Positions 8,657 through 17,462 of a stretch of 52,818 nt of DNA are shown here, piece by piece. Below the pieces are notes generated by a model, which saw only the letters and a list, made by a program, of their open reading frames with translations, had not been told where the DNA came from and made no database searches. The number at the start of each line of letters is the position of its first letter. The first letter of the stretch is position 1. Position numbers and translations under genes: made by a program. The DNA comes from Alphaproteobacteria bacterium (lineage in GTDB: Bacteria; Pseudomonadota; Alphaproteobacteria; Rhizobiales; Rhizobiaceae): contig JAJRQF010000085.1 in NCBI GenBank assembly GCA_024280375.1, forward strand, positions 1-52,818, written 5' to 3'.

Positions 8657-10774
8657 ATGAACAAACCCATTGTAAAGAACACGGAGCAAATCGAAATTGG
8701 CCATAGTGCTTGCCCGCATGACTGCCCCTCAACCTGCGCACTGGATGTGGAGATTATTGATGGTAAACACATTGGCCGACTGCGCGGTTCAAAGGATAAT
8801 GATTATACCGATGGGGTGATTTGCGCCAAGGTCGCGCGCTATGCCGAGCGTGTTCACCACCCGGACAGGCTGTTGAAACCGCTAAAGCGCAAGGGCAAAA
8901 AGGCCGGTGGCGAGTGGCAGGATATTTCCTGGTCGGATGCGCTGGATGAAATTGCCGAGGCTTTTATTGCGGCCGAAAAACGCTATGGCAGCGAAACCGT
9001 GTGGCCCTATTTTTATGCCGGCACAATGGGGCTGGTGCAGCGTGATTCGATTGAGCGGTTGCGCCATGCCAAACGCTATTCAGGATTTTTTGGCTCCATT
9101 TGCGTTCACCCCGCATGGACCGGGTATTCGGCAGGCACCGGCGCGATCAAAGGACCAGACCCGCGTGAAATGGCCAAATCTGATTGCGTGGTAATCTGGG
9201 GCACCAACCCGGTCTCAACCCAGATTAATGTGATGACCCATGCGATGAAGGCGCGCAAACAACGCGGCGCCAAAATCGTCGCCATTGATATTTATCAAAA
9301 CGATACGATGAAACAGGCTGATCTGGCCCTTTGTCTTAGGCCCGGAACCGATGGTGCATTGGCCTGCGCGGTAATGCATATATTGTTTCGCGATGGATTG
9401 GCCGATTGGGATTATCTCAATAAATTCAGTGATAAGCCAAAAGAACTTGAACAGCATTTGCAGAAAAAAACACCTGAATGGGCCGCCAAAATTACCGGGC
9501 TTGCGGTCGAGGAAATCGAGGAATTTGCAAGCCTGATTGGCAAAACCAATCGCACATATTTCCGCCTTGGCTATGGCTTTACCCGCTCGCGCAATGGGGC
9601 CGCCAACATGCACGCGGCAAGCTGCATCGCCACCGTTTCTGGCGCCTGGCAATATGAGGGCGGTGGGGCTTTTCACGGCAATTCGGCCATTTTTAAAATT
9701 GATTCGGGCCTGGTAAAGGGCGCGTCCATGTGCGACCCGACGATCAGAAATCTCGAGCAAACCCGCATTGGCGCGGTGCTGACCGGTGAAAAGGACGCGC
9801 TTCATGGTGGCCCGCCGGTAACCGCCATGCTGGTGCAAAACACCAATCCGGCAAGTGTTGCCCCGCATCAATCCAAGGTGCTGGAGGGGCTTGCGCGTGA
9901 GGACTTATTTCTTGCCGTGCATGAGCAGTTTATGACCGATACGGCCAAATTTGCCGATATTGTGCTGCCTGCCACCATGTTTATGGAGCATGATGATTTA
10001 TATCGCGGTGGCGGCCATCAGTATATTATTCATGGTCCCAAACTCGTTGATGGGCCAGAACTGTGCCGCCCCAATCTTTATGTCATCGAGGAGTTGGCCA
10101 AGCGGTTGGGCATTGCCGACAAGCCGGGCTTTGGTATGGACGCCAATGAGCTGATTGATAAGGTTTTGCAGACAAGCAAGCGCGGCTCGTTGGAGGAAAT
10201 GAGCCAGAATAAATGGCTGGACTGCCAGCCTTCATTTGAGGAGGCGCATTATCTCACTGGCTTTAACTGGCCGGATGGCAAGTTTCATTTGGCCGCAGAC
10301 TGGAGCAACGTGCCAGACCAGCGACCGCCTGAAAACCTTGGCCTGCAGGGCGCATTTGCCGATATGCCACAATTTCCTGACCATTGGGATGTGGTTGAAA
10401 AAGCCGATGATGAGCATCCGTTCAGGCTGACCACTTCGCCAGCGCGCTCTTTCCTCAATTCAACATTTAACAACACCAAAAGCTCAACACAAAAAGAGGG
10501 CGCGCCCCTGGTGATGATCCATCCGGATGATGCAAAGTCGCTCAATATTGCTGAGGGTGATTGGGTGCGGCTGGTCAATCAGCGCGGCGCGGTCACCCTA
10601 TATGCGGGCTTGCGGGATGCAATGCAGCCCGGTGTGGTGATAGCCGAGGGCATTTGGGCCAACAGTGCCTATAAAGATGGCAGGGGCATCAACCAGCTTA
10701 CCAGCGATGCGCCAATTGCCCCGCACGGAGGTGCCGCATTCCACGACACCCATGTGCGTATTGAGAAGGTTTAG
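8657..10774 (+). CDS. molybdopterin oxidoreductase, DMSO-reductase family
   Basis: This catalytic subunit of about 705 residues belongs to the bis-molybdopterin guanine dinucleotide family. The N-terminus has a four-cysteine set for a 4Fe-4S cluster (ACPHDCPSTCALDV, then VICAKV). Molybdopterin-binding segments include WGTNPVSTQIN and LCLRPGTDGALACAV, and the C-terminal cofactor domain is typical (MIHPDDAKSLNIAEGDWV). No twin-arginine signal is visible, so it is probably cytoplasmic. No electron-transfer or membrane subunit lies beside it, so its substrate and partner are unknown. The frame could also start at TTG 8654, but ATG 8657 is adjacent and preferred. The stop lies inside the first hairpin of R1 copy B. 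Confidence 0.9.
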   Translation: MNKPIVKNTEQIEIGHSACPHDCPSTCALDVEIIDGKHIGRLRGSKDNDYTDGVICAKVARYAERVHHPDRLLKPLKRKGKKAGGEWQDISWSDALDEIAEAFIAAEKRYGSETVWPYFYAGTMGLVQRDSIERLRHAKRYSGFFGSICVHPAWTGYSAGTGAIKGPDPREMAKSDCVVIWGTNPVSTQINVMTHAMKARKQRGAKIVAIDIYQNDTMKQADLALCLRPGTDGALACAVMHILFRDGLADWDYLNKFSDKPKELEQHLQKKTPEWAAKITGLAVEEIEEFASLIGKTNRTYFRLGYGFTRSRNGAANMHAASCIATVSGAWQYEGGGAFHGNSAIFKIDSGLVKGASMCDPTIRNLEQTRIGAVLTGEKDALHGGPPVTAMLVQNTNPASVAPHQSKVLEGLAREDLFLAVHEQFMTDTAKFADIVLPATMFMEHDDLYRGGGHQYIIHGPKLVDGPELCRPNLYVIEELAKRLGIADKPGFGMDANELIDKVLQTSKRGSLEEMSQNKWLDCQPSFEEAHYLTGFNWPDGKFHLAADWSNVPDQRPPENLGLQGAFADMPQFPDHWDVVEKADDEHPFRLTTSPARSFLNSTFNNTKSSTQKEGAPLVMIHPDDAKSLNIAEGDWVRLVNQRGAVTLYAGLRDAMQPGVVIAEGIWANSAYKDGRGINQLTSDAPIAPHGGAAFHDTHVRIEKV

Positions 10775-10922
10775 TCTGTTTTCATGTTAACTTGGAAACA
10801 GACAGGACGCGAAGAGCGGCCCGGTGCTTAGCACCGCACTCGCGTAGGCCCGAGCAAAGCGCGGAATTGCCGTGAGCGCAAACAAATCATTGGAAAAAGT
10901 CGAATGATGAATCTCGATAGGC
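10774..10922. repeat. R1 copy B, possible bidirectional terminator
   Basis: Five-prime hairpin GTCTGTTT (10774-10781) pairs with AAACAGAC (10796-10803). Core hairpin CGGTGC-TTA-GCACCG is at 10822-10836, followed by GCCGTGAGCG. Compared with copy D the outer hairpin has changed on both arms (GTCTG/CAGAC versus GACTG/CAGTC), a compensatory change. It lies between the convergent oxidoreductase and GST genes. Confidence 0.85.
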
Positions 10923-11621
10923 TCAAAGCTCTGCTAGATCAATATGATCGCTCATTCTTTGATGGTAAGCTTTAAGGGTGTTGTGAGCGAGTGCTGCGCG
11001 TTTAAGCTCTGTATCCAGTGGTGGGGTGACAATACTGTCCAGCATGCCAAAAATAGTGGCATCAACGGATGTCGGCGCATCGCCGAAAAAGAACTGCTTA
11101 TCGCCAAGATAATCGGCAATAGCTTGAAGGTCGGCCGCGCCAAAAGCGTAAATTTCTTTAGGCGTGTGGCGGCCCATGCCCTGGCCAAACAAGGCTGATT
11201 TTACCTGCTTTATCACCATTCGGAACACAAATTTGCGCATGAGACTTGGTACAGCCGCAAAAAAAACATCGCGAACTATATCGCCATTTTCCACCCAGCG
11301 CGAATGAACCAGCACCCAATATAAATGCTCTTCAACCATCCGGCGAAAAGCCTCGGCAATGGCCAATTGTTCTGGCGTCAGGTTTTTATCCGGATCAAAT
11401 CCATGCATGGATTTAAGATGCGCCAGAATATGCGTCGAATCTGAAATTGATTTGCCATTGTCAATCAGCACGGGCAGTTTTTGTTTTGGCCCTTTGCGCG
11501 GGTCGCCGGGTTTAATTTGATAGTCCAACCCGCTCATTTGCATGAGTGCAATTGCTTTCATTGCAAATGGACTTGGGCTTTTCTGGCCCATGGCCGGGGC
11601 AAAAACTTGTAAAGTAAGCAT
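10923..11621 (-). CDS. glutathione S-transferase-like protein, metaxin/FAX type
   Basis: This 232-residue protein has a thioredoxin-like N-terminal region (FAPAMGQKSPSPFAMKAIALM, GPKQKLPVLIDNGKSISDSTHI) and a helical GST C-terminal region ending FFFGDAPTSVDATIFGMLDSI. That last block is characteristic of the failed-axon-connections/metaxin-like GST group rather than classic GSTs. The enzymatic role is unclear. It is divergent from a YafY-type regulator, with a perfect 9-bp inverted repeat in the shared 93-base intergenic region, so it is the likely target of that regulator (inference). Confidence 0.85.
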   Translation of the reverse strand: MLTLQVFAPAMGQKSPSPFAMKAIALMQMSGLDYQIKPGDPRKGPKQKLPVLIDNGKSISDSTHILAHLKSMHGFDPDKNLTPEQLAIAEAFRRMVEEHLYWVLVHSRWVENGDIVRDVFFAAVPSLMRKFVFRMVIKQVKSALFGQGMGRHTPKEIYAFGAADLQAIADYLGDKQFFFGDAPTSVDATIFGMLDSIVTPPLDTELKRAALAHNTLKAYHQRMSDHIDLAEL

Positions 11622-11667
11622 TTATTTCTCCGTTGATTTTCAAATTTGGCCTTGCTTAACATAAGCA

Positions 11668-11691
11668 CTACTGACAGCATGGTGTCAGTAG
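11668..11691. promoter_or_regulatory. 9-bp perfect inverted repeat, candidate operator
   Basis: CTACTGACA (11668-11676) and TGTCAGTAG (11683-11691) form a perfect dyad with a 6-base spacer, centred between the divergent GST and YafY-family genes. The symmetry and position fit an operator for the adjacent regulator, controlling both directions. Confidence 0.65.
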
Positions 11692-11714
11692 CGAAATTAA
11701 TTGAATAGTCAAAT

Positions 11715-12449
11715 ATGAGAAGAGCAGACAGACTATTACAGATCATTCAAATCCTTAGGCGGGAAAACCGGCCCGTAACTTCTGCTGCAATGGCAGACGA
11801 GTTGGAGATTTCGCAACGGACCTTATATCGCGATATGGTTTCGCTTGAATCAACCGGCGTGCCGATCAGGGGTGAGGTGGGGATCGGCTATGTGCTGGAC
11901 GAGGGCTATATGCTGCCGCCTTTGATGTTTTCAGAAAGCGAGTTGGAAGCAATTATGCTGGGCGCGCGCATGGTGGACGGGCGGGTTGATGATGAAATGA
12001 GCCGCTCTGCCCGCGATGTGGTGGCAAAAATCAAGGCCGTTATTCCAAAATCAATGCGGGCGACTTTGCTGGATACGCCAATATTTGCACCCCAATGGAT
12101 TGAGCAGGATGTGGAGGTATTTGATCTGGCGGATTTACGCGCCGCCATTCGGGCGGAACGGGAAATAAGCATTGATTATACCGATTTGAAGGGAAATAAA
12201 TCCTCGCGAACCATTTGGCCCTTTTCCATTGGCCTGTTTCCCAATGCGCGGATGATCACCGCATGGTGCACGGTTCGTAATGATTTTCGCCATTTTCGAA
12301 CCGACAAGATCACCCGTTTTGAAGTGCTGAAAACCCGCATGGGTAAACGCCGCGCCGTGCTGCATAGCCAATGGAAAAAGACTGCATTTGCTATGACAGG
12401 AGATCCCAAAAAGCGACCGAACGCGAGAATTGCCGGTATTGGCGATTGA
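11715..12449 (+). CDS. YafY/DeoR-like transcriptional regulator with WYL domain
   Basis: This 244-residue regulator has an N-terminal winged helix-turn-helix of the HTH_11 type (RADRLLQIIQILRRENRPV, then ADELEISQRTLYRDMVSLES) and a C-terminal WYL ligand-sensing region (REISIDYTDLKGNKSSRTIWPFSIGL), followed by the usual basic end. YafY-like proteins often repress a divergent gene in response to small ligands or nucleic acids. Here the divergent gene is a metaxin-like GST. It converges on purN, with five bases between the stops, so no separate terminator is visible. Confidence 0.9.
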   Translation: MRRADRLLQIIQILRRENRPVTSAAMADELEISQRTLYRDMVSLESTGVPIRGEVGIGYVLDEGYMLPPLMFSESELEAIMLGARMVDGRVDDEMSRSARDVVAKIKAVIPKSMRATLLDTPIFAPQWIEQDVEVFDLADLRAAIRAEREISIDYTDLKGNKSSRTIWPFSIGLFPNARMITAWCTVRNDFRHFRTDKITRFEVLKTRMGKRRAVLHSQWKKTAFAMTGDPKKRPNARIAGIGD

Positions 12450-12454
12450 TGGGC

Positions 12455-13033
12455 CTACTCGCCGGCCACCATTTTCAGCGCCTTCGGGTAGAGCTTATGT
12501 TCCTCAATCAAAACCCGTGCGGTGAGGCTTTCCGCGTTATCATCGGGTAAAACAGGCACTTCGGCCTGCGCCACAATGGGTCCGGCATCCAGCTCTCCGG
12601 TAACGATATGCACCGTGCAGCCATGCTTTTTATCACCCGCATCAAGGGCGCGTTGATGGGTATTGAGACCGGGATATTTTGGCAGCAAGCTCGGGTGAAT
12701 GTTGAGAATCTTCCCCGGCCATTTTGCCACAAAATCCTCGGTTAAAATCCGCATAAAGCCAGCAAGGCAAATCAGCTCGATATTGTGATCAACCAGCGCT
12801 TGATGAATGGCATTCTCTTGTGCCGCACGGCCCTGATAGGCCTTGGCATCAATTGCGACGGCGGTGATATTTCGGGACCTTGCAAATTCAAGGCCCGCCG
12901 CATCCGGTTTGTTGGAAATAACCAGCACAATTTCCGCCGGATAATCATCGGCGCGCGATGCCTCAACCAGTGCCTTCATATTAGAACCGCGACCGGAGAT
13001 CAGTACCGCAATGCGCTTTTTCCGCTCGCCCAT
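12455..13033 (-). CDS. purN: phosphoribosylglycinamide formyltransferase
   Basis: PurN transfers a formyl group from 10-formyltetrahydrofolate to GAR in the third step of purine synthesis. The phosphate-binding GRGSN is near residue 14. The catalytic triad is visible as N111 and H113 in NIHPSLLP and D149 in GELDAGPIV. The frame could start at a GTG at 13042, but the ATG at 13033 has AGAAGG eight bases upstream, which decides the start. It lies 12 bases downstream of purM, so the two are co-transcribed. Confidence 0.96.
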   Translation of the reverse strand: MGERKKRIAVLISGRGSNMKALVEASRADDYPAEIVLVISNKPDAAGLEFARSRNITAVAIDAKAYQGRAAQENAIHQALVDHNIELICLAGFMRILTEDFVAKWPGKILNIHPSLLPKYPGLNTHQRALDAGDKKHGCTVHIVTGELDAGPIVAQAEVPVLPDDNAESLTARVLIEEHKLYPKALKMVAGE

Positions 13034-13045
13034 ACCGCGCACCTT

Positions 13046-14110
13046 CTAAAATTCCAGCGTGCCGGAATATTCAACCGCATCACTTTCGCGCATAGTAATT
13101 TTGCCCAAATTGAAAACTTTTTCACCGGCATCTTCCAAAATTTGTTGCACTATCTCGGCCTTGTCCTGGGCAATTACTGCGACCATGCCAATGCCGCAAT
13201 TAAACGTGCGCAGCATTTCTTTCTCCGACACGCCGCCCGCATTGGAGAGCCAGCCAAAAACCTTAGGCGGGCTTATTGCACCAAGTTCAATATGGGCAGC
13301 TAGATGGTTGGGCAAAACACGTGGAATGTTTTCGGTAAAACCACCGCCGGTAATATGCGCCAGCGCCTTGATCGCACCGCTTTCGCGAATGGCAGAAAGC
13401 AGCGGCTTTACATAAATGCGGGTTGGTTCAAGCAGCGCCTCGCCAAGGGAGCGGTTTGGTTCAAACGGGGCAGGGTCCGACCATTTCAGATTTTGCATTT
13501 CGACGATTTTGCGCACCAGCGAAAATCCGTTGGAATGAACACCGGATGAGGCAAGCCCCAAAATGACATCACCTTCGCCAATATCTTCGCCGGGCAGCAA
13601 TGTACCGCGTTCGGCAGCGCCCACGCTAAAGCCCGCAAGGTCATAGTCATCATTTTTATACATGCCGGGCATTTCGGCGGTCTCGCCGCCGATTAACGCG
13701 CATCCGGCCAATTGGCACCCCTTGGCAATGCCGGAAATAACCGCCGTTGCGGCCTCTACATCCAGTTTGCCGGTGGCGAAATAATCGAGGAAGAATAGAG
13801 GCTCCGCCCCTTGCACAACCAGATCATTGACGCACATGGCCACAAGGTCAATGCCGACCGTATCATGCACGCCCGCATCAATGGCGATCATTAATTTGGT
13901 GCCAACACCATCGTTTGCCGCCACAAGAATGGGGTCTTTAAAACCGGCGGATGCAAGGTCAAACAACCCGCCAAAGCCACCGATTTCCGTATCACTGCCG
14001 CTGCGGCGGGTAGATTTAACTAGTGGCTTGATGGCATCCACCAGCGCATTGCCAGCATCAATATCGACGCCCGCATCGGCATAGGTCAGCGAATTTTTAT
14101 CTCTCTTCAT
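13046..14110 (-). CDS. purM: phosphoribosylformylglycinamidine cyclo-ligase (AIR synthase)
   Basis: PurM closes the imidazole ring of FGAM using ATP, giving AIR. The 354-residue protein begins with the family-typical [18 protein letters not shown], has the VGTKLMIA and [11 protein letters not shown] motifs of the ATP-grasp-unrelated PurM fold, and ends normally. It precedes purN in the same operon. This purM-purN pair next to the phosphatidyltransferase, permease and hdaA genes is a common arrangement in Rhizobiales. Confidence 0.97.
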   Translation of the reverse strand: MKRDKNSLTYADAGVDIDAGNALVDAIKPLVKSTRRSGSDTEIGGFGGLFDLASAGFKDPILVAANDGVGTKLMIAIDAGVHDTVGIDLVAMCVNDLVVQGAEPLFFLDYFATGKLDVEAATAVISGIAKGCQLAGCALIGGETAEMPGMYKNDDYDLAGFSVGAAERGTLLPGEDIGEGDVILGLASSGVHSNGFSLVRKIVEMQNLKWSDPAPFEPNRSLGEALLEPTRIYVKPLLSAIRESGAIKALAHITGGGFTENIPRVLPNHLAAHIELGAISPPKVFGWLSNAGGVSEKEMLRTFNCGIGMVAVIAQDKAEIVQQILEDAGEKVFNLGKITMRESDAVEYSGTLEF

Positions 14111-14161
14111 GGCCGTTGATTTACCCCCGCTAAGGCATTGTCGCCAGAGCGGATCAATTTC

Positions 14162-14647
14162 CTACACAACAAATATCTGGTGGGTAACATCCTTGCCATT
14201 GCTGATTGTCACCTGAGTAAAGCCGGCAAGTTTGCAAAGATCGAGAAAATTCAGCTCCTCGGGCGAGTCAGTTTCGGTAAATAGCGGCGACTTACGCGCT
14301 GTCGCGGTGAGCGAGGCCATCAATGCGCGCAGCCGATATAGCGTATTGTAGCGGCCTTCCTCGGTGGCAATAATAATCAGCTTTTGCGCTTGTCCGCCCT
14401 TGGCAAATAAATGGTAGCCCGGAGGATATGAGCGCTTCAGCTGTTTGGCGTTCAGCCCAACCGTAAACCCAATACGTGAGCGTTTGGAAACTGAGGCTAT
14501 TGTGCTCAACGGCGATATATAGGTTTCGGTGGTTTGTGCCTCGGGATAATAATAGCCCGCATGGCTGTCTTTGGCGAAACCCGTTGTGGTAAATCCCGAC
14601 AGGATAAAACTGATACTCATCAATGCAGCGATAATTGAATTTTTCAT
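14162..14647 (-). CDS. conserved exported protein, unknown function
   Basis: This protein of about 161 residues has a signal peptide (MKNSIIAALMSISFILSGFTTTGFA). The mature part contains RIGFTVGLNAKQ, YPPGYHLFAKG and TLYRLRALMASLTATAR, a pattern I associate with a Rhizobiales exported family found upstream of the hdaA cluster. The frame is open from 14677; the ATG at 14647 is chosen because it begins the signal peptide. It lies upstream of purM on the same strand. I see no catalytic motif. Confidence 0.75.
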   Translation of the reverse strand: MKNSIIAALMSISFILSGFTTTGFAKDSHAGYYYPEAQTTETYISPLSTIASVSKRSRIGFTVGLNAKQLKRSYPPGYHLFAKGGQAQKLIIIATEEGRYNTLYRLRALMASLTATARKSPLFTETDSPEELNFLDLCKLAGFTQVTISNGKDVTHQIFVV

Positions 14648-14855
14648 AGGCCGTCTATTCTTTTGGTTTGATGCCATGCGAAAACCTGCACGGCCTGGAG
14701 CGAAGAAATTAAACCTTAATCAGCCGTGAAATTAACGCAAGTGGCCATTTCAAGCTAGTTTTCGCGAGAGAAATTGATTTTTCGCAAAGATATCTGTTGA
14801 ATAGCGCTATAATTGAGTGTGTTTTGTTAAGCTCAGTCAGCAGTGGTGTAATCCT

Positions 14856-15386
14856 ATGACCATACCAAATCTGATTTCTATCATTCGTCTTGCGATGGTG
14901 CCTTTTATTGTCTGGACCCTATTGGATGGGCAAACAGTGCTGGCATTCATTCTGTTTGTCGTGGTTGGCATTTCTGATGGTGTGGACGGGTTCATTGCCA
15001 GAAGGTTCAATCAACAATCGGAGCTCGGCGCCTATCTTGATCCGCTTGCAGACAAGACCCTGCTGGTGACAATGTTTGTGGCGCTGGGTTATCTGGAGGC
15101 CATACCTTTGTGGCTGGTGGTAATTGTGCTTACCCGTGATGTGTTGATTTTAGCAGGCGTAATGGTGGCATTTGTGCTTGGAGATCCAATCGAGATAAAA
15201 CCTCTATTTGTGTCCAAGGCCAATACGGCAGTGCAAATAGTGCTGGTGGCGCTGGCGCTCTCGATGCCGGCGTTTAATCTTGAATTAGGCGTCATTCATT
15301 TGGTTGTGGTCTGGACCTGTGCCATATTGACGGTGGCCTCGGCTTTCGCCTATTTTGTCGCCTGGACCCGCCATGTGGCGGGCTAG
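14856..15386 (+). CDS. CDP-alcohol phosphatidyltransferase family protein
   Basis: This 176-residue membrane enzyme carries the CDP-alcohol phosphotransferase motif (DGVDGFIARRF, then GAYLDPLADK) and about five hydrophobic segments. It is a second member of this family in the window besides pgsA and probably makes a phospholipid head-group transfer; the acceptor alcohol cannot be told from sequence. The ATG at 14856 gives MTIPNLISIIRLAMVPF, the usual start. It is probably co-transcribed with the following permease and hdaA. Confidence 0.9.
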   Translation: MTIPNLISIIRLAMVPFIVWTLLDGQTVLAFILFVVVGISDGVDGFIARRFNQQSELGAYLDPLADKTLLVTMFVALGYLEAIPLWLVVIVLTRDVLILAGVMVAFVLGDPIEIKPLFVSKANTAVQIVLVALALSMPAFNLELGVIHLVVVWTCAILTVASAFAYFVAWTRHVAG

Positions 15387-15426
15387 CCGATATTGCCGGT
15401 AAACTATTGAAAAACGAGATATAATT

Positions 15427-16563
15427 TTGAAGTCAGCGAAAAATAAAAAGCCGATCCCGCAGCCCGATTTTGGCCTTTCCCCGGCTATTCGCCGGCAATT
15501 GATTTTCTGGCTGGCAACGCTGGCGATAATCGTATTGTTTTTGTGGGTATTTCGCGCAATTCTTTTGCCTTTCGTTGCGGGCATGGCGCTTGCCTATTTT
15601 CTCGACCCGGTTGCTGACCGCTTGGAAAAATGGGGTGCGAGCCGGTTGATCGCCACCAGCATCATACTATTCCTGTTTGTTATGGTTTTCATCCTGTCAT
15701 TGATGGTGATTGTACCGGTTTTGGCCAATCAAATGTCTGGATTGATTGAGCGTTTGCCATCCTATATTTCGCGCCTACAAGCGCTGATTGCCACCAGCGA
15801 CAGCACCTGGCTGAACAAGCTGATGGGTGAGGGTGGCCAAACTATTCAGGAAAACCTCAACGGCTTGATGAAAGAGGGGGCTGGTTGGCTTTCTACTGTG
15901 TTGCAAAAACTGTGGAGCTCGGGCAAGGCGCTGGTTGATGTGCTGTCACTGTTTCTAATTACCCCGGTGGTGGCATTCTACTTGCTTTACGATTGGGACC
16001 GTATGGTTTCCGAGGTTGATGGCTGGTTGCCGCGCGACCATCGCGAAACTATTCGCGAAATTATCAGCGACATCAATAACGTTATTGCAGGCTTTGTGCG
16101 CGGGCAGGGCACTTTATGCCTCATTCTTGGTCTGTTTTATGCGATAGGTCTAACAATTGCCGGGCTGAATTTCGGCCTGCTTATCGGCCTGTTTGCCGGA
16201 TTTGTCTCTTTCATTCCCTATGTCGGCTCGCTGCTCGGGCTGGTTTTGTCGGTGGGTGTGGCGCTGGTGCAATTTTGGCCGGATTGGACAATGATCGCGG
16301 TAATTGCCGGCATATTTGCCGTTGGCCAATTTTTTGAAGGCAACATTTTGCAGCCCAAACTTGTTGGCACCAGTATTGGCCTGCATCCGGTTTGGCTGAT
16401 GTTTGCCTTGCTTGCATTTGGCTCGTTACTCGGTTTTACCGGCATGTTGATTGCTGTTCCAGTTGCCGCCGCCATTGGTGTTCTTGTGCGCTTTGGTTTA
16501 AAACGGTATCTGGATAGCGATTTATACAAAGGCCATAATCGGCACTCAAAGCCACAGGAGTAA
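15427..16563 (+). CDS. AI-2E family transporter (PerM-like permease)
   Basis: This 378-residue inner-membrane protein has about eight hydrophobic helices. The conserved central and C-terminal blocks of the AI-2E exporter/PerM family are visible (FIPYVGSLLGLVLSVGVAL, EGNILQPKLVGTSIGLHPVW). The only plausible start is TTG at 15427. It lies directly upstream of hdaA, whose TTG start is two bases after its stop, so the two are coupled. The substrate is unknown; membership of the family does not establish AI-2 export. Confidence 0.9.
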   Translation: MKSAKNKKPIPQPDFGLSPAIRRQLIFWLATLAIIVLFLWVFRAILLPFVAGMALAYFLDPVADRLEKWGASRLIATSIILFLFVMVFILSLMVIVPVLANQMSGLIERLPSYISRLQALIATSDSTWLNKLMGEGGQTIQENLNGLMKEGAGWLSTVLQKLWSSGKALVDVLSLFLITPVVAFYLLYDWDRMVSEVDGWLPRDHRETIREIISDINNVIAGFVRGQGTLCLILGLFYAIGLTIAGLNFGLLIGLFAGFVSFIPYVGSLLGLVLSVGVALVQFWPDWTMIAVIAGIFAVGQFFEGNILQPKLVGTSIGLHPVWLMFALLAFGSLLGFTGMLIAVPVAAAIGVLVRFGLKRYLDSDLYKGHNRHSKPQE

Positions 16564-16565
16564 AG

Positions 16566-17243
16566 TTGGTAAAACATCAATCAGATCAATTACCTCTTGC
16601 CCTGCCGGTTGATGCAAATCTTGGGCGCGATGATCTGGTGGTTGGCAAGGCAAATTCCATCGCGATTGAACTTATCGATCAATGGCCAGACTGGAAAACC
16701 CCGGTTTTAATCCTTGCCGGCCCCACCGGCTCGGGCAAATCACATCTGGCGTCAATTTGGGCTGAAAAATCTGGCGCGGCTATACTTCCCTCAAGTCAAA
16801 TTTCCAGCGTTGACAACAGTGCATCCGGCGCGGGAAATTTTGTCATTGAAGATGTAAGTGAGGATGAAATCGACGAGACGGCGCTTTTCCATTTGCTAAA
16901 CGCCACCAAGGAAAAAGGTGGATATTGCCTGATTACCTCATCGACCTGGCCGCAATCGTGGAACATTGCATTGCCGGATCTTGCATCCAGATTGCGCGCC
17001 GCAACGCTTGTCGAATTAAGCGAACCGGATGATATGTTGCTGAGTCAGACCTTGATTAAGCTGTTTGCCGATCGCCAGATTACGGTTGACCGCAATGTGG
17101 TCGATTATCTTGTTGTGCGTATGGAACGCTCGATCAATACGGCCAGAATGCTGGTTGAGAGACTGGATGCAACGGCGCTTGCGACGCGCAAACCGATTAC
17201 CCGCCGAATGGCAGCCGAGGTTTTGCAATTGCTGGAAGGGTAG
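16566..17243 (+). CDS. hdaA: DnaA-related regulator of replication initiation HdaA
   Basis: HdaA is a DnaA-paralogous AAA+ protein of alphaproteobacteria that, with the DNA clamp, stimulates ATP hydrolysis by DnaA and so restrains re-initiation. The N-terminal clamp-binding motif is visible as QLPLALP (residues about 7-13), and the Walker A as GPTGSGKSHL (about 52-61). The sensor/arginine-finger and lid region follows (SRLRAATLVEL, MERSINTARMLVERLD). Length 225 matches the family. It starts at TTG directly after the permease gene. Confidence 0.93.
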   Translation: MVKHQSDQLPLALPVDANLGRDDLVVGKANSIAIELIDQWPDWKTPVLILAGPTGSGKSHLASIWAEKSGAAILPSSQISSVDNSASGAGNFVIEDVSEDEIDETALFHLLNATKEKGGYCLITSSTWPQSWNIALPDLASRLRAATLVELSEPDDMLLSQTLIKLFADRQITVDRNVVDYLVVRMERSINTARMLVERLDATALATRKPITRRMAAEVLQLLEG

Positions 17244-17329
17244 GCGAGCACAATAATATTCTCACCACTTGTCACAAATTTGTTGTTACAATATGCGATA
17301 TTAAACTTTTGTGTGTAAGCTGATAAGTT

Positions 17330-17436
17330 AAAGCTTGTCTCCAAAAAGTGGGCACCGGTTTTAGGAATAAAGACACGCGAATACAGATAGATAAAGCATA
17401 TTGAGTGAATGCCAATGAACGCGATATGCTGTAGAG
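17330..17436. repeat. R3 repeat (GTGGGCACCGGTTTT type), single copy
   Basis: The segment AAGCTTGTCTCCAAAAAGTG is followed by GGCACCGGTTTTAGGAATAA and a second hairpin with arms AGCATA and TATGCT. The same unit recurs three times at 42475-42743. This class resembles the abundant intergenic palindromes of Rhizobium, Brucella and relatives. It lies 27 bases before the ppk start, so it sits in the ppk leader. Confidence 0.8.
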
Positions 17437-17462
17437 AAATTCGTAACTAATCGTCAGGGAAA

